From an uncultured Chloroflexota bacterium (GTDB lineage: Bacteria > Chloroflexota > Anaerolineae > Anaerolineales > Anaerolineaceae): 64,000 nt of DNA. Position numbers and translations under genes: made by a program. Below are positions 54,520-63,211 of the stretch, piece after piece. The notes under the pieces were generated by a model. The model was not told the DNA's origin. It did not search any database and saw nothing but the letters and a program-made list of their open reading frames with translations. Each line of letters opens with the position of its first letter. Within the stretch, counting starts at the first letter, position 1. The stretch spans positions 78,156 through 142,155 of the forward strand of contig CADACE010000006.1 in NCBI GenBank assembly GCA_902786265.1, read 5' to 3'.

Positions 54520-55687
54520 TGCGGACAAGCCCGTTATTTGATTTGATTTCCACGTGTATCGGTGTCTGCTGGTTTCGCAGCGGGGTCAGCATATTTCCTG
54601 AAAGCGCATATGTATACTGAGGATATTCTATATTTCCGGCTCCGCTGATCACGCAGCTGACAACGGCACCTCTGGGAATATAAACCCGGATATCACCATA
54701 ATACGAAGTGATTTTTATCGGCGCATTCGTGGAGACCGGAACCATTACATCTACCGGCCCGTGTTTGTTCTCGATAGAAACGCTGCTGAGATCCATCGAC
54801 CTCAAATCCGCTTTGATATATCCGTTGTTCAATACAGCATTGATTGAAGATGTACGCTGCGGTGATAAAGCCAGATCCCAATTCGATACATTATTTGCGG
54901 CAGCTTTTCCCTCGCTTCTGAGGGTATATTTTGCAACGCTGCCCCGAATTGATGTATTATATGAAAGTTTTTCAGCGGGATCCAATTGAACCGTTCCGCT
55001 CACGAAATCGCTGCCGTTATTACCTGCCTTGAGAGAAACCTTTCCGGAAGCAGTATCAATGTTTAACTCCGCCGAATTCTGTGAAGGCATCATGATCGCC
55101 AGACTTCCATTCCCATCATAAGTGACAGGCTCAAAATCTGTCTCTTCGGTCGGCCGGCTGAACATGGCTGTCTCGTTACCGCCATAGCTTTCGGCCGGCG
55201 GTTTCGGCATATCGCCATTAAAAACAGATGTCGGCAATATGGATTCAAGGTTTATTTTAAACGGAAGCTCCCGGGCAAACGGAAGATCCACAAATGTGAA
55301 CAGTATATAGATAAGAATAATGACACCGGTGATGATCACCGCTGCATTGATCAGGCTCCGATTAGAAAACATCCAGTCAAGTCCGAAAAGAATCAACAGG
55401 ATCGGCCAGACTTTCATAAATAACTGCCAGATTTCATTGTTTGTGCCGCCATCCAAAAACTGTGTACTGAGCAGTGCGGCCGCGACAAAAAAAACAACCA
55501 GCCCGCCGACGATCCTGCGCTGGGATATAACCATATCCAGACCGACAAAGACCAGAATGAGCGGCCATATCTTTAATAATATATTGTTCGGCAGAAAATC
55601 GCCCATTAAATGAAGCGAATTCAGCTCCAGCAAAACGCCGGATAATATTACTGCAATCGGAAGAATCAATGAATATCTGGTACGCAT
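54503..55687 (-). CDS. LiaF/DUF5668-type membrane protein with adhesin-like domain
   Basis: About 394 aa from ATG 55687; the frame extends to 55831 but that extension has no signals, while TATAAT lies 16 bases before 55687. Four helices in pairs ('LILPIAVILSGVLLEL', 'WPLILVFVGLDMVI') are typical of LiaF transmembrane domains, and the C-terminal half is beta-rich, like LiaF or DUF4097 proteins. LiaF-type proteins act in cell-envelope stress control; no LiaRS-type genes are adjacent. Confidence 0.72.
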   Translation of the reverse strand: MRTRYSLILPIAVILSGVLLELNSLHLMGDFLPNNILLKIWPLILVFVGLDMVISQRRIVGGLVVFFVAAALLSTQFLDGGTNNEIWQLFMKVWPILLILFGLDWMFSNRSLINAAVIITGVIILIYILFTFVDLPFARELPFKINLESILPTSVFNGDMPKPPAESYGGNETAMFSRPTEETDFEPVTYDGNGSLAIMMPSQNSAELNIDTASGKVSLKAGNNGSDFVSGTVQLDPAEKLSYNTSIRGSVAKYTLRSEGKAAANNVSNWDLALSPQRTSSINAVLNNGYIKADLRSMDLSSVSIENKHGPVDVMVPVSTNAPIKITSYYGDIRVYIPRGAVVSCVISGAGNIEYPQYTYALSGNMLTPLRNQQTPIHVEIKSNNGLVRIIETE

Positions 55688-55959
55688 AATAATAACGAAA
55701 TTGCAAATTATATGCCAAACAACCGGTATTTTTTTGCATTGAAGTTTTTCATCGGAATAACCACAGTTTTTGATCCATAATAATATGACAAATTCAATTC
55801 CGAAGAGGATAAACCTCATAAAAATCATCATTTGTATGTTTTTTTTGAAAAATGGATTATAATGAAAAGGACTTATAACAGTTCAGAGTGCTGCAATATG
55901 TCAGATTATGCATAAGTCATAAAGCAGGAAATCATAAAAAATAAAAAATCACTAATTTC

Positions 55960-55987
55960 TTGCAAAAATCGGATTATAATGTATAAT
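55960..55987 (+). promoter_or_regulatory. Promoter of the small secreted protein gene
   Basis: TTGCAA (55960-55965), a 16-base spacer and TATAAT (55982-55987). The leader to 56047 is about 55 bases. The rest of 55688-55959 is AT-rich and without a gene. Confidence 0.65.
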
Positions 55988-56047
55988 TATTTGTAAATAT
56001 GTAGAAAACCTTTGGAGTTCTACCTCTGAAGGTGAAAGGAAGTGAGC

Positions 56048-56443
56048 ATGAAAAAATCTACAATCCTTATTATTTTTGTGTTGGCCGCGATGATTCTCGG
56101 CGTAGTGGCTTCCGCTTCAGCAATGTCCACAAATCAGGCGTATGCTGATGGCGCCAATGCCATTGATAAGATTCGCGTTGCTCTGGACAAGGGTAACAAG
56201 AGCAAGGCTGAAGAAGGTCTTGCTGAACTGCGCACCGCAGTTTACGGCGGGATGACCGCTCTGGCTGCCAAGGGTGAATACAGCGATGAACTGAACAACT
56301 GCCTGAACTATGCGACTCAGGCTGTCAACGGTGCTTCCAACTGGTGGGAACTGCTCGATCTGGCTCTGACCGCTCTGAAGAACGCTCTGATGAAAGATAC
56401 CGTTCCGGTCGTTGTTGTTGCCCCCGCTATTGCCCACAGCTAA
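56048..56443 (+). CDS. Small secreted alpha-helical protein, likely highly expressed
   Basis: 131 aa from ATG 56048 (AAAGGA upstream; a GTG at 56042 is possible). A signal peptide (ILIIFVLAAMILGVVASASA) is followed by ~105 residues of amphipathic helix: 'GANAIDKIRVALDKGNKSKAEEG' in pieces, 'LRTAVYGGMTALAAKG', 'LDLALTALKNALM'. Codons are strongly biased to CTG, GCT, AAG, as in abundant proteins. Strong promoter and terminator frame it as a single-gene unit. Not recognised. Confidence 0.75.
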   Translation: MKKSTILIIFVLAAMILGVVASASAMSTNQAYADGANAIDKIRVALDKGNKSKAEEGLAELRTAVYGGMTALAAKGEYSDELNNCLNYATQAVNGASNWWELLDLALTALKNALMKDTVPVVVVAPAIAHS

Positions 56444-56460
56444 TTCATTATTGTGAAAAC

Positions 56461-56492
56461 AAAAGAGCCCGGATTTCCGGGCTTTTTTGTTT
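56461..56492 (+). terminator. Intrinsic terminator after the small secreted protein
   Basis: AGCCCGG / CCGGGCT stem with a four-base loop and TTTTTTGTTTT. Confidence 0.92.
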
Positions 56493-56599
56493 TCACAATT
56501 CTCTCACTGAAAAAAATTCAGAAACCGTAAGTAATTTTATAATTCTTCAGCAAGTCATGATATAATATTTCATATAATTATAGTCTTATAATCTATTTT

Positions 56600-56605
56600 T
56601 ATAAT
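56600..56605 (+). promoter_or_regulatory. -10 box ten bases before the Pit gene (leaderless)
   Basis: TATAAT at 56600-56605, ATG at 56616, no Shine-Dalgarno sequence between. Confidence 0.5.
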
Positions 56606-56615
56606 GTTGAATATC

Positions 56616-57668
56616 ATGACAATAACATTCTCTGATTTTATAACACAATTCACAACGAATTTACCCTTTACGATCACAGTAATACTCACGTTGGGTGTGA
56701 TCTTCGTCAATGGCTGGACTGATTCTCCCAATGCGATCGCTTCCTGTGTTTCCACGAGGGCAATACATCCGCGAAAAGCGATCCTGATGGCAGCAGTATG
56801 CGATTTTCTCGGTGTCGTGGTAATGACGGCTTTCAACGCTAAAGTAGCTGAAACTATTTATAATATGGTTGATTTCGGCGGAGATGCGCATGATGCGCTG
56901 ATCGCTTTATGCGCAGCGATGGTCGCTATTGTTACCTGGGCTGTGGCAGCATGGTTTTTTGGAATTCCGACGAGTGAAAGCCATGCCCTCATTGCGGGCA
57001 TTTCCGGAGCCGCAATTGCTCTGCATGGCAGTTTCCGCGCCATCAACGGAGCTGAATGGGTCAAAGTCCTTTACGGTCTGGTGCTTTCCTCGATTCTTGG
57101 CTTCGGGATCGGATTTGTGATCGCAAAAATAATAACGGAATTATGCCGTGAAATCGAACGTCCCAAAACGATTACTTTTTTCCGCCGCGCACAGGTTTGC
57201 GGCGGAGCCGCAATGGCTTTTATGCATGGAGCCCAGGACGGACAAAAATTTATCGGCGTCTTTTTGCTGGGAGCCTTTCTCGCAAAAGGCAATCCAAACG
57301 TAGAATCTTTTACGATCCCGCTGTGGCTGATGATTTTATGCTCCCTCACCATGGGGCTCGGAACTTCTATCGGCGGATACCGCATCATCAAAGCTGTCGG
57401 AATGGATATGGTCAAACTTGAGCCTTATCAGGGATTTTGCGCGGATACTTCCGGTGCGATCTGCCTGCTGATATCGACGCTGCTCAGTCTTCCCGTCAGC
57501 ACCACGCAATGCAAAACCACAGCTGTCATGGGAGTAGGCGCAGCAAAACGATTGTCTTCCGTAAACTGGGGGATCGTCAGGGAAATGATATTGACCTGGG
57601 TGCTGACATTTCCGGGTGCCGGATTGATCGGATATCTGATGGCCAAAGTTTTTATACATATTTTCTGA
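56616..57668 (+). CDS. pit: Pit-family inorganic phosphate transporter
   Basis: 350 aa with about ten helices. The PiT signature occurs twice: 'NGWTDSPNAIASCVSTRAI' near the N-terminus and 'AFMHGAQDGQKFIGVF' in the middle. 'STTQCKTTAVMGVGAA' lies near the C-terminus. It is a low-affinity Pi symporter. It is followed by a DUF47 gene, the normal partner. ATG 56616 is preferred over 56604, which lies within the -10 box. Confidence 0.9.
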   Translation: MTITFSDFITQFTTNLPFTITVILTLGVIFVNGWTDSPNAIASCVSTRAIHPRKAILMAAVCDFLGVVVMTAFNAKVAETIYNMVDFGGDAHDALIALCAAMVAIVTWAVAAWFFGIPTSESHALIAGISGAAIALHGSFRAINGAEWVKVLYGLVLSSILGFGIGFVIAKIITELCREIERPKTITFFRRAQVCGGAAMAFMHGAQDGQKFIGVFLLGAFLAKGNPNVESFTIPLWLMILCSLTMGLGTSIGGYRIIKAVGMDMVKLEPYQGFCADTSGAICLLISTLLSLPVSTTQCKTTAVMGVGAAKRLSSVNWGIVREMILTWVLTFPGAGLIGYLMAKVFIHIF

Positions 57669-57715
57669 GCTATGGGATCCATCCATTTTACAAATCTTTA
57701 GAGGAGAATAACAAA

Positions 57716-58345
57716 ATGTTTGGCAAGAATAAACGGGATTCTTATTATTTTGACAGCTTTATTTCACAATGTAAATTCAGCTGCGATCTGGCCGAAAAGA
57801 CCTCCCAGATACTTCACAATTATAAACATGATGAAATAAAAGATAACCTGATAGAATTGCACGGGATCGAACATGCGGCAGACCAGGTTCAGCATGACAT
57901 CATGGAGCATCTTATTAAGGAGTTTATCGCCCCACTGGAGCGTGAAGATATTGTTCTGATTGCCCAGGAACTGGATGATTTGACAGATTGCATCGAAGAT
58001 ATTATGATCAGCTGCTATAAATATGACCTCAAACAGGTCGATGAGGTAATGCTCCAATATATCGATTTGATCAACCGCAGCGTCAGCCGCCTTCATGATC
58101 TGCTGCAGAAATTTGAAAATTTCAAAAAGGACCAGGAACTGCCCCGGATTATCATTGAAATCAATCAGCATGAGGAAACCGGCGACCGGCTTTACCGGGA
58201 AGGGATGCACAACCTGTTCGTAAATGAAAATGATCCAAAAGTCCTGATATCTGTAAAAGCGGTCTATTCATGCCTTGAAACCGTAATGGATGATATTGAA
58301 GACCTCGCTAACACGATCGAATCTGTAATTATGAAAAACACATAA
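57716..58345 (+). CDS. DUF47/PhoU-like accessory protein of the phosphate transporter
   Basis: 209 aa from ATG 57716 with GAGGAG upstream. All-helical PhoU-like fold with the DUF47 marks 'IEHAADQVQHDIMEHL', 'REDIVLIAQELDDLTDCIED' and 'DIEDLANTIESVIMK'. DUF47 proteins control or support Pit transporters. The open frame extends upstream into pit but the internal start is well supported. Confidence 0.9.
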   Translation: MFGKNKRDSYYFDSFISQCKFSCDLAEKTSQILHNYKHDEIKDNLIELHGIEHAADQVQHDIMEHLIKEFIAPLEREDIVLIAQELDDLTDCIEDIMISCYKYDLKQVDEVMLQYIDLINRSVSRLHDLLQKFENFKKDQELPRIIIEINQHEETGDRLYREGMHNLFVNENDPKVLISVKAVYSCLETVMDDIEDLANTIESVIMKNT

Positions 58346-58396
58346 GCCGTTGCTGATCAGAAATCATATTCTCAGATCAATTTCCCGTATTGTGAA

Positions 58397-58440
58397 TTGT
58401 TTTGAAGATATCCCGGTATACCTTCAAAACAATTTTTTTG
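58397..58440 (+). terminator. Intrinsic terminator of the pit operon
   Basis: TTGTTTTGAAG / CTTCAAAACAA stem followed by TTTTTTTG. Confidence 0.88.
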
Positions 58441-58482
58441 TTATACCGATATGTGAGAAGAACTTTTCAATGCACTAATTAA

Positions 58483-58617
58483 ATTGTCGAGGGCGCCCCG
58501 GAGAAGGACGCCCTCATGACAATGGTTAGAAATTCGTTCTTGGAGAGAGAACGAAACGAAACATAGATACCCTGGGACGACGTAAGGAGAGAGAGAGTTT
58601 TCGTCCCAACTATGTTT
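58483..58617. ncRNA. Candidate structured RNA of three consecutive hairpins
   Basis: Hairpin 1, 58483-58523: ATTGTCGAGGGCG / CGCCCTC-AT-GACAAT. Hairpin 2, 58533-58555: TTCGTTCT / AGAACGAA. Hairpin 3, 58559-58617: AAACATAG...GGGACGA / TCGTCCC..CTATGTTT. On the plus strand all three loops are purine-rich with GGAGA-type sequence; on the minus strand they are C/U rich. It abuts the GH25 stop codon. No clear promoter or T run, so strand and size are uncertain. Confidence 0.5.
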
Positions 58618-58618
58618 T

Positions 58619-59302
58619 CTACAATGTTAATCTCCGCTTAGACATTCCGAGTCCGTTGGCATAATCATAGAGATCTTCTACTGTACCATTGAACGCGTTC
58701 ATGTCAAGACCTTTGGATTCAACCCCGAAGGCAATTCCGTCGCCGGTGGATTTGTATTGCCAAATCCGCCAGTCAGACCACACGCCATATTTCGGGCGGT
58801 GAGCTTTCAGGTTGTACCAGGCGATCCACAATTCCATGTTTTTCACCATTTCGGTCAGCGGATCCAGTTTGGTGATGCCGGCAAGATTGGTGTAAAGAAT
58901 CGGAGTATGTCCCAGAATCTGTTTCACCTTTTCCGAAAATTGCCGAACGATCTTATCAGACTGGTCGTGGTCAGGATAGTCCGGGTATCCCGCAATGCCG
59001 GGACTTTCAAAATCCATGGCAGGAAGCAGTTCCCCCGGATCATCAACGAGCAGATTTGCGAAATATTCAGCCTGGCGTTTTGGAGTATCAGATCCATCCC
59101 TCATATCATAGAAGTGATATGCACCGCGCAGAAGCCCTGCGGCTTTCGCGCCTTCCCAATTATGGCGGAAGGATTTATCTTCCCACAGGTTCTGGCTGGC
59201 TTTCACATATACAAATGATGCTCCGGCTTTCCGCATTTTTTCAAAATCCGGTTTGCCCTGCCAGAAACTGATATCGACTCCCAACGCACGTAATCTGCTC
59301 AT
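58619..59302 (-). CDS. Glycoside hydrolase family 25 lysozyme
   Basis: 227 aa. 'LGVDISFWQGKPDFEKM' start, 'VYVKASQN', 'GAYHFYDMRDG', catalytic acids in 'PAMDFESPG' and closing 'LDMNAFNGTVEDL' all fit GH25 muramidases. It has no signal peptide, so export or use is unclear; it may be intracellular or released on lysis. AGGAT precedes the ATG. Confidence 0.9.
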   Translation of the reverse strand: MSRLRALGVDISFWQGKPDFEKMRKAGASFVYVKASQNLWEDKSFRHNWEGAKAAGLLRGAYHFYDMRDGSDTPKRQAEYFANLLVDDPGELLPAMDFESPGIAGYPDYPDHDQSDKIVRQFSEKVKQILGHTPILYTNLAGITKLDPLTEMVKNMELWIAWYNLKAHRPKYGVWSDWRIWQYKSTGDGIAFGVESKGLDMNAFNGTVEDLYDYANGLGMSKRRLTL

Positions 59303-59612
59303 AATTTTTGTATCCTGTAATATATTGATGCAATTAGCATGCCAATTTATTTTATAGTAACGAATGAAATTGCTTTTTTGTTTCCTGTTTTTTTAAGTTT
59401 TTGTCTATTATGTCGTAAATTTCACTGCTAAGATAATTTCTGTGTTTTTTTCCGGTCACTTAATCTCATTCATTCCTGCTTTTTATATAACAATATTCAT
59501 GCCAAATTATTCATCATATCCATAAATTTTTAAAACTCATAAAGTATAATTGAGAAAAATTCCTGTCATCGAATCGAACGGGTACTATTTACACTAACAG
59601 CAGGAGCGCAAT
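59303..59612. other. AT-rich divergent promoter region
   Basis: 310 bases, no gene. It includes TATAAT at about 59546 for nth; nothing else is recognised. Confidence 0.5.
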
Positions 59613-60293
59613 ATGGACCAAAAGGAAAAAGCCGGAATCATTTATGACCGCATCGCAGAGCATTGGGGAATGCCGGACTGGAACACGCTGCCGGCAATCG
59701 ATGAACTGGTTAACACGATCATTTCGCAAAACACAAATGACCGCAATCGTGATATCGCTTTTGCCAAACTGAAAGAGACGTATCCGTCCTGGGATGAAGT
59801 GCGAGACGCTCCCACAAGCAGCGTTATTGAATGTATCCGCAATGCCGGGCTCGCGAACCAAAAGGCGCCCCGGATCCAAAAGGTGCTTCGTGCGATTTCC
59901 GAAACCGCCCCGGATTACGACCTTTCTTTTCTCAAGGATAAGTCTCCTGAAGAAGCACGGGAATGGCTGACGTCGTTTGAAGGTGTCGGTCTCAAAACAG
60001 CTTCGATCGTCATGGTCTTTTCCCTGGGAATGCCCGCTTTTCCGGTCGATACACATATCTACCGTGTTACCGGCAGGCTGGGTCTGCGTCCGGAAAAATC
60101 AGATGTGAATCAAACTCACATGCTGATGCTGGAGCTTTTTGATCCGTCAGTATATGGTCCTGCTCATATCAATCTGATTTTACTGGGCAGACGGTTATGC
60201 GATGCGCGGAAGCCAAAATGTAGGGAATGTTTTCTCAATGATATTTGTGATTGGTATATAAAACACCAGGATGCCGAATCACAGAAACAATAG
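59613..60293 (+). CDS. nth: Endonuclease III-family DNA glycosylase
   Basis: 226 aa. Helix-hairpin-helix 'LTSFEGVGLKTASIV' with the catalytic Lys (GLKTA), catalytic Asp in 'PVDTHIYRVTGRLG', and a 4Fe-4S loop C-x6-C-x2-C-x5-C (CDARKPKCRECFLNDIC). Base excision repair of oxidised pyrimidines. AGGAG precedes the ATG. Slightly unusual 'TIISQNTNDRNRD' is typical of Nth. Confidence 0.93.
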   Translation: MDQKEKAGIIYDRIAEHWGMPDWNTLPAIDELVNTIISQNTNDRNRDIAFAKLKETYPSWDEVRDAPTSSVIECIRNAGLANQKAPRIQKVLRAISETAPDYDLSFLKDKSPEEAREWLTSFEGVGLKTASIVMVFSLGMPAFPVDTHIYRVTGRLGLRPEKSDVNQTHMLMLELFDPSVYGPAHINLILLGRRLCDARKPKCRECFLNDICDWYIKHQDAESQKQ

Positions 60294-60303
60294 ATACTTA
60301 AAC

Positions 60304-60329
60304 AAAAAAGCCGGTTTTGAACCGGCTTC
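60304..60329 (-). terminator. Terminator of the tRNA-Arg gene
   Basis: AAGCCGGTT / AACCGGCTT stem with TTTTTTG on the minus strand directly after the tRNA. Confidence 0.85.
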
Positions 60330-60331
60330 AG

Positions 60332-60405
60332 CGCCCCCTGAGGAATTCGAATCCCCAACCTTTTGCTCCGCAAGCAAACGCTCTATCCAATTGAGCTAAG
60401 AGGGC
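60332..60405 (-). tRNA. tRNA-Arg, anticodon GCG
   Basis: 74 bases fold into a full cloverleaf: acceptor GCCCTCT / AGGGGGC, D arm GCTC/GAGC, anticodon stem TTTGC / GCAAA with loop TTGCGGA (anticodon GCG, reads CGC), T loop TTCGAAT. CCA is not encoded. Most bacteria use ACG (inosine) for this box. Confidence 0.93.
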
Positions 60406-60797
60406 ATTTCCTAACGACTCCATATTTATACACCCCACACCAATTTTCGTCAAGGGAAACAACAAAATTTATGACGAAAATGTTATTAAAATTATTCTGC
60501 CTCAATATTATGTGTAAAAGTATAAGAGAGACAGAATTCCCGGGAGACGTTATGCCAAAGCAAAAACAGCTGATAAACAAAAAGTAATTATAATGACAGT
60601 TATATTAGAAATTAATTAATATTATTGAATTTAGGCAATTCTCTATATGGTTTGTGTTATAATTTGGATGTAACTGTTCAGATGATATCGGAAGACAAAA
60701 ACTCATATCCATTGTATTTCCGAAATTCCAAATGATCCGGTGTCATCTATTCTGAGCTGTTATCTGTGAACGAAAAACAATTTACGGAGAATTTGCT
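60406..60797. other. AT-rich intergenic region with promoter
   Basis: 392 bases, no supported gene. GTTATAAT at about 60657 is a likely -10 box for the secreted protein gene, giving a leader of about 130 bases. Confidence 0.45.
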
Positions 60798-62912
60798 ATG
60801 AAAAACAGAGAACGCATCATTTTTATAATTTTATTGTTTGCTGTTTTTATCTTTTTCCAGACAGTATCAGCCAAAGATACACTGGTAGCTGATACCGGTT
60901 TTCGTGTCGGAAAAGATGGTTTTGGTTTTGAAAATTACGGTTCACAGGTTTGTTCGGGAGGTTCCGGAATGTGGGGCGGCTCGAACTGCTTCCGTGTTGA
61001 AAACCTGACCAGCGCAGAAATGGTGCGAATGTTTGGCACACAGGTATGCAAATCAGTTTCTCAGGATGGCACATGCACACTGACAAAAGTCGCAGAACAA
61101 TGGATGAATGAAATCAATTCGGTTGTTGCCAATGGACATTGTGAAGGGATGGCTGTTCTCAGCTCTCTGTTTTACTCCGGTCTGGCAAACCCTTCCGATT
61201 ATGGTTCCAGCAGCGTCAATAAACTGCAGCTGAAGAACAACCGTGCTCTTCAGCGCGAAATTGCGTACTGGTTCACGACCCAGTGGTTTATGGATGATTA
61301 TCTGATCGAAAAAGATCCGACATCCCAGGTGCAGTATCTCATCAATCATTTCAACAGCAATCCCAATACGCCGATCCCGCTTGGAATTTATCAGCGTAAT
61401 CTCAGCGGCGGACACGCGATCACTGCTTACGCTGTGGTAAACCATGGCAATGGTATTTACTATATCATGGTTTACGATAACAATTATCCTAACGAGGAAA
61501 GATACATCACTGTTGATACCAACAAAAACAGCTGGTCTTACCAGACCTCAACCAATCCGTGGATGAGTACCGGAAATTATTCCGGTCAGGGTAAAACAAA
61601 CCCGATCCAGATCGGGCCGGTTGAGCCGCGTCTTGGAAAATTCAAATGTGATTTCTGCACGCAGCAGCCTTCCTCAAGCTGGGATTCATGGAACCCATGG
61701 CAGCCATCTCAACCGCAGCAGCCATCTGATGGTGAGGATTATTCTATCTGGGACATCCTGAGTCCGTGGATCTCTCCATCTGACAGCAGCAGTCCGTCTC
61801 CGTCTGTACAGCCTACTGCTACACCACAGCCTTATCAGCCTTCTGACGGCAGCGGTTATTCGATTTGGGATATTCTTTCCCCGTGGATCGATGGTTCTGA
61901 CAGTTACTCTTCTCCTACATCTGTACCTGACAGCAGTTCTTCCATCTGGGATATATTATCGCCATGGATGGCACCTGATAATTCAGGCGGTCCATCATCG
62001 GGAAGTGATGTCTGGTTCCCGACACAAACTCCGCAGGGCGGCGGCAGCCGGAAACCTACCGCTGTTCCGACAGCTGTACCCACTGCAAAACCGCTGGTGC
62101 GTCCGACAGCTGTTCCTGCAGTTCAGGATAATAGCGTGGAAATGAATAAGATCTCTGTTTCATCAGCAATCAATATTTATATAGAAACAGATGATGATCT
62201 CCGCGCCGGATATGACTGGGAAACGGATGAAACATTCGACGAAATCCCGGGTGTTGAAATTACACGTTCCATGGGACGTTCTTCCGCAGTTCTGCCAAAT
62301 ACGCTGAAATATTACCTGTGGATGAATTATCCTGAAAGCGATGAGTCAAAGACTTTCGATGCGATCATTACATCCCCCGGCCGCTACCTGAAACTCACCA
62401 ACATTCAGGAAGCGTATTCCTCTCCGAATTTTGTTTATAATCCGCCAACCTATCACAAGGATATGGATATGGAGTTTGAAGCCTTCGAGGTAATAGCCAA
62501 TGGGGATGAACTGCCGGGCGTTGACTTTACGATCACCGATGAATACGGAGAGTACAATTTCAAATTTGAAACCTCAATGAGAAACGGAAGACGGAAAACT
62601 CCGGATGCTCCTGTTGATTTTCTGATCTTCCACAACTACGAAGAAGGCGAGATCGGTATCTGGATTTCTGCACTGTATGATGAGGATGCGGAACTCTTCA
62701 ATAACGCGACATTTGATGTGGCAGCGGAGTTTACACTTTGGGATGATGAAGGCGAACTGCACGTCGTAACGCCCAAAACAAAACCTGTCAGCCTGAATGA
62801 AAATGGAATGTTCTTCTTCAATTATGTAGATTGGCAGAATGGTGAAGGACTGAACCTGAAAGCAGATCTGGATGGTGATGACGTTTACGAGACCAATCGA
62901 GCGCTGAAATAA
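60798..62912 (+). CDS. Secreted papain-like cysteine protease-like protein with tryptophan repeats
   Basis: 704 aa. A signal peptide (FIILLFAVFIFFQTVSA) is followed by a domain (~30-290) with 'NGHCEGMAVLSSLFY', 'GGHAITAYAVVNHG' and 'YIMVYDNNYP', the Cys-His-Asn/Asp order of papain-like or C39-like folds. A linker (~295-440) carries the motif SIWDILSPW three times (residues ~315-395), Pro/Ser spacers and 'VPTAVPTAKP'. The C-terminal ~250 residues are beta-rich and end in 'LNLKADLDGDDVYETN', possibly Ca-binding. Substrate unknown. It has the upstream sequence TTTACGGAG before its ATG. Confidence 0.7.
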   Translation: MKNRERIIFIILLFAVFIFFQTVSAKDTLVADTGFRVGKDGFGFENYGSQVCSGGSGMWGGSNCFRVENLTSAEMVRMFGTQVCKSVSQDGTCTLTKVAEQWMNEINSVVANGHCEGMAVLSSLFYSGLANPSDYGSSSVNKLQLKNNRALQREIAYWFTTQWFMDDYLIEKDPTSQVQYLINHFNSNPNTPIPLGIYQRNLSGGHAITAYAVVNHGNGIYYIMVYDNNYPNEERYITVDTNKNSWSYQTSTNPWMSTGNYSGQGKTNPIQIGPVEPRLGKFKCDFCTQQPSSSWDSWNPWQPSQPQQPSDGEDYSIWDILSPWISPSDSSSPSPSVQPTATPQPYQPSDGSGYSIWDILSPWIDGSDSYSSPTSVPDSSSSIWDILSPWMAPDNSGGPSSGSDVWFPTQTPQGGGSRKPTAVPTAVPTAKPLVRPTAVPAVQDNSVEMNKISVSSAINIYIETDDDLRAGYDWETDETFDEIPGVEITRSMGRSSAVLPNTLKYYLWMNYPESDESKTFDAIITSPGRYLKLTNIQEAYSSPNFVYNPPTYHKDMDMEFEAFEVIANGDELPGVDFTITDEYGEYNFKFETSMRNGRRKTPDAPVDFLIFHNYEEGEIGIWISALYDEDAELFNNATFDVAAEFTLWDDEGELHVVTPKTKPVSLNENGMFFFNYVDWQNGEGLNLKADLDGDDVYETNRALK

Positions 62913-62941
62913 ATTCCGACGCGTTATTTAGAATATTACAT

Positions 62942-63005
62942 AAACAAACATCACAGATATAGATAGGGCAAAAAACCTTCTTCTGTCTGTGATGTTTGTT
63001 TTTCC
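62942..63005 (+). terminator. Strong terminator after the secreted cysteine-protease-like gene
   Basis: AAACAAACATCACAGA / TCTGTGATGTTTGTTT, a 16-base perfect stem with a TTTTT end. Confidence 0.85.
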
Positions 63006-63163
63006 TGCAGATCACAAATCAGATTAAGGTTTTGAAAAAAGTTCATTTTCTGAGAAAAAAGGGATACGCACTCTGCATTTTCCTTTTTTCTGCTTTTTAA
63101 TTAAAACAATATAGACTTTCGGAAAAAGCTATGCCCGGAACAGGTTGTGATTTAACCGGGAAT

Positions 63164-63196
63164 TAAAATGATCCGCTGCAGTGATGCAGCGGATCA
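63164..63196 (-). terminator. Terminator of greA
   Basis: TGATCCGCTGCA / TGCAGCGGATCA perfect stem with TTTTAATT on the minus strand. Confidence 0.85.
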
Positions 63197-63211
63197 GGTT
63201 TGATTATATTC

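Noticed and set aside
57437..57715. Upstream extension of the DUF47 gene to 302 codons
   Set aside because: It lies within pit; the internal ATG at 57716 has GAGGAG and begins the conserved domain.
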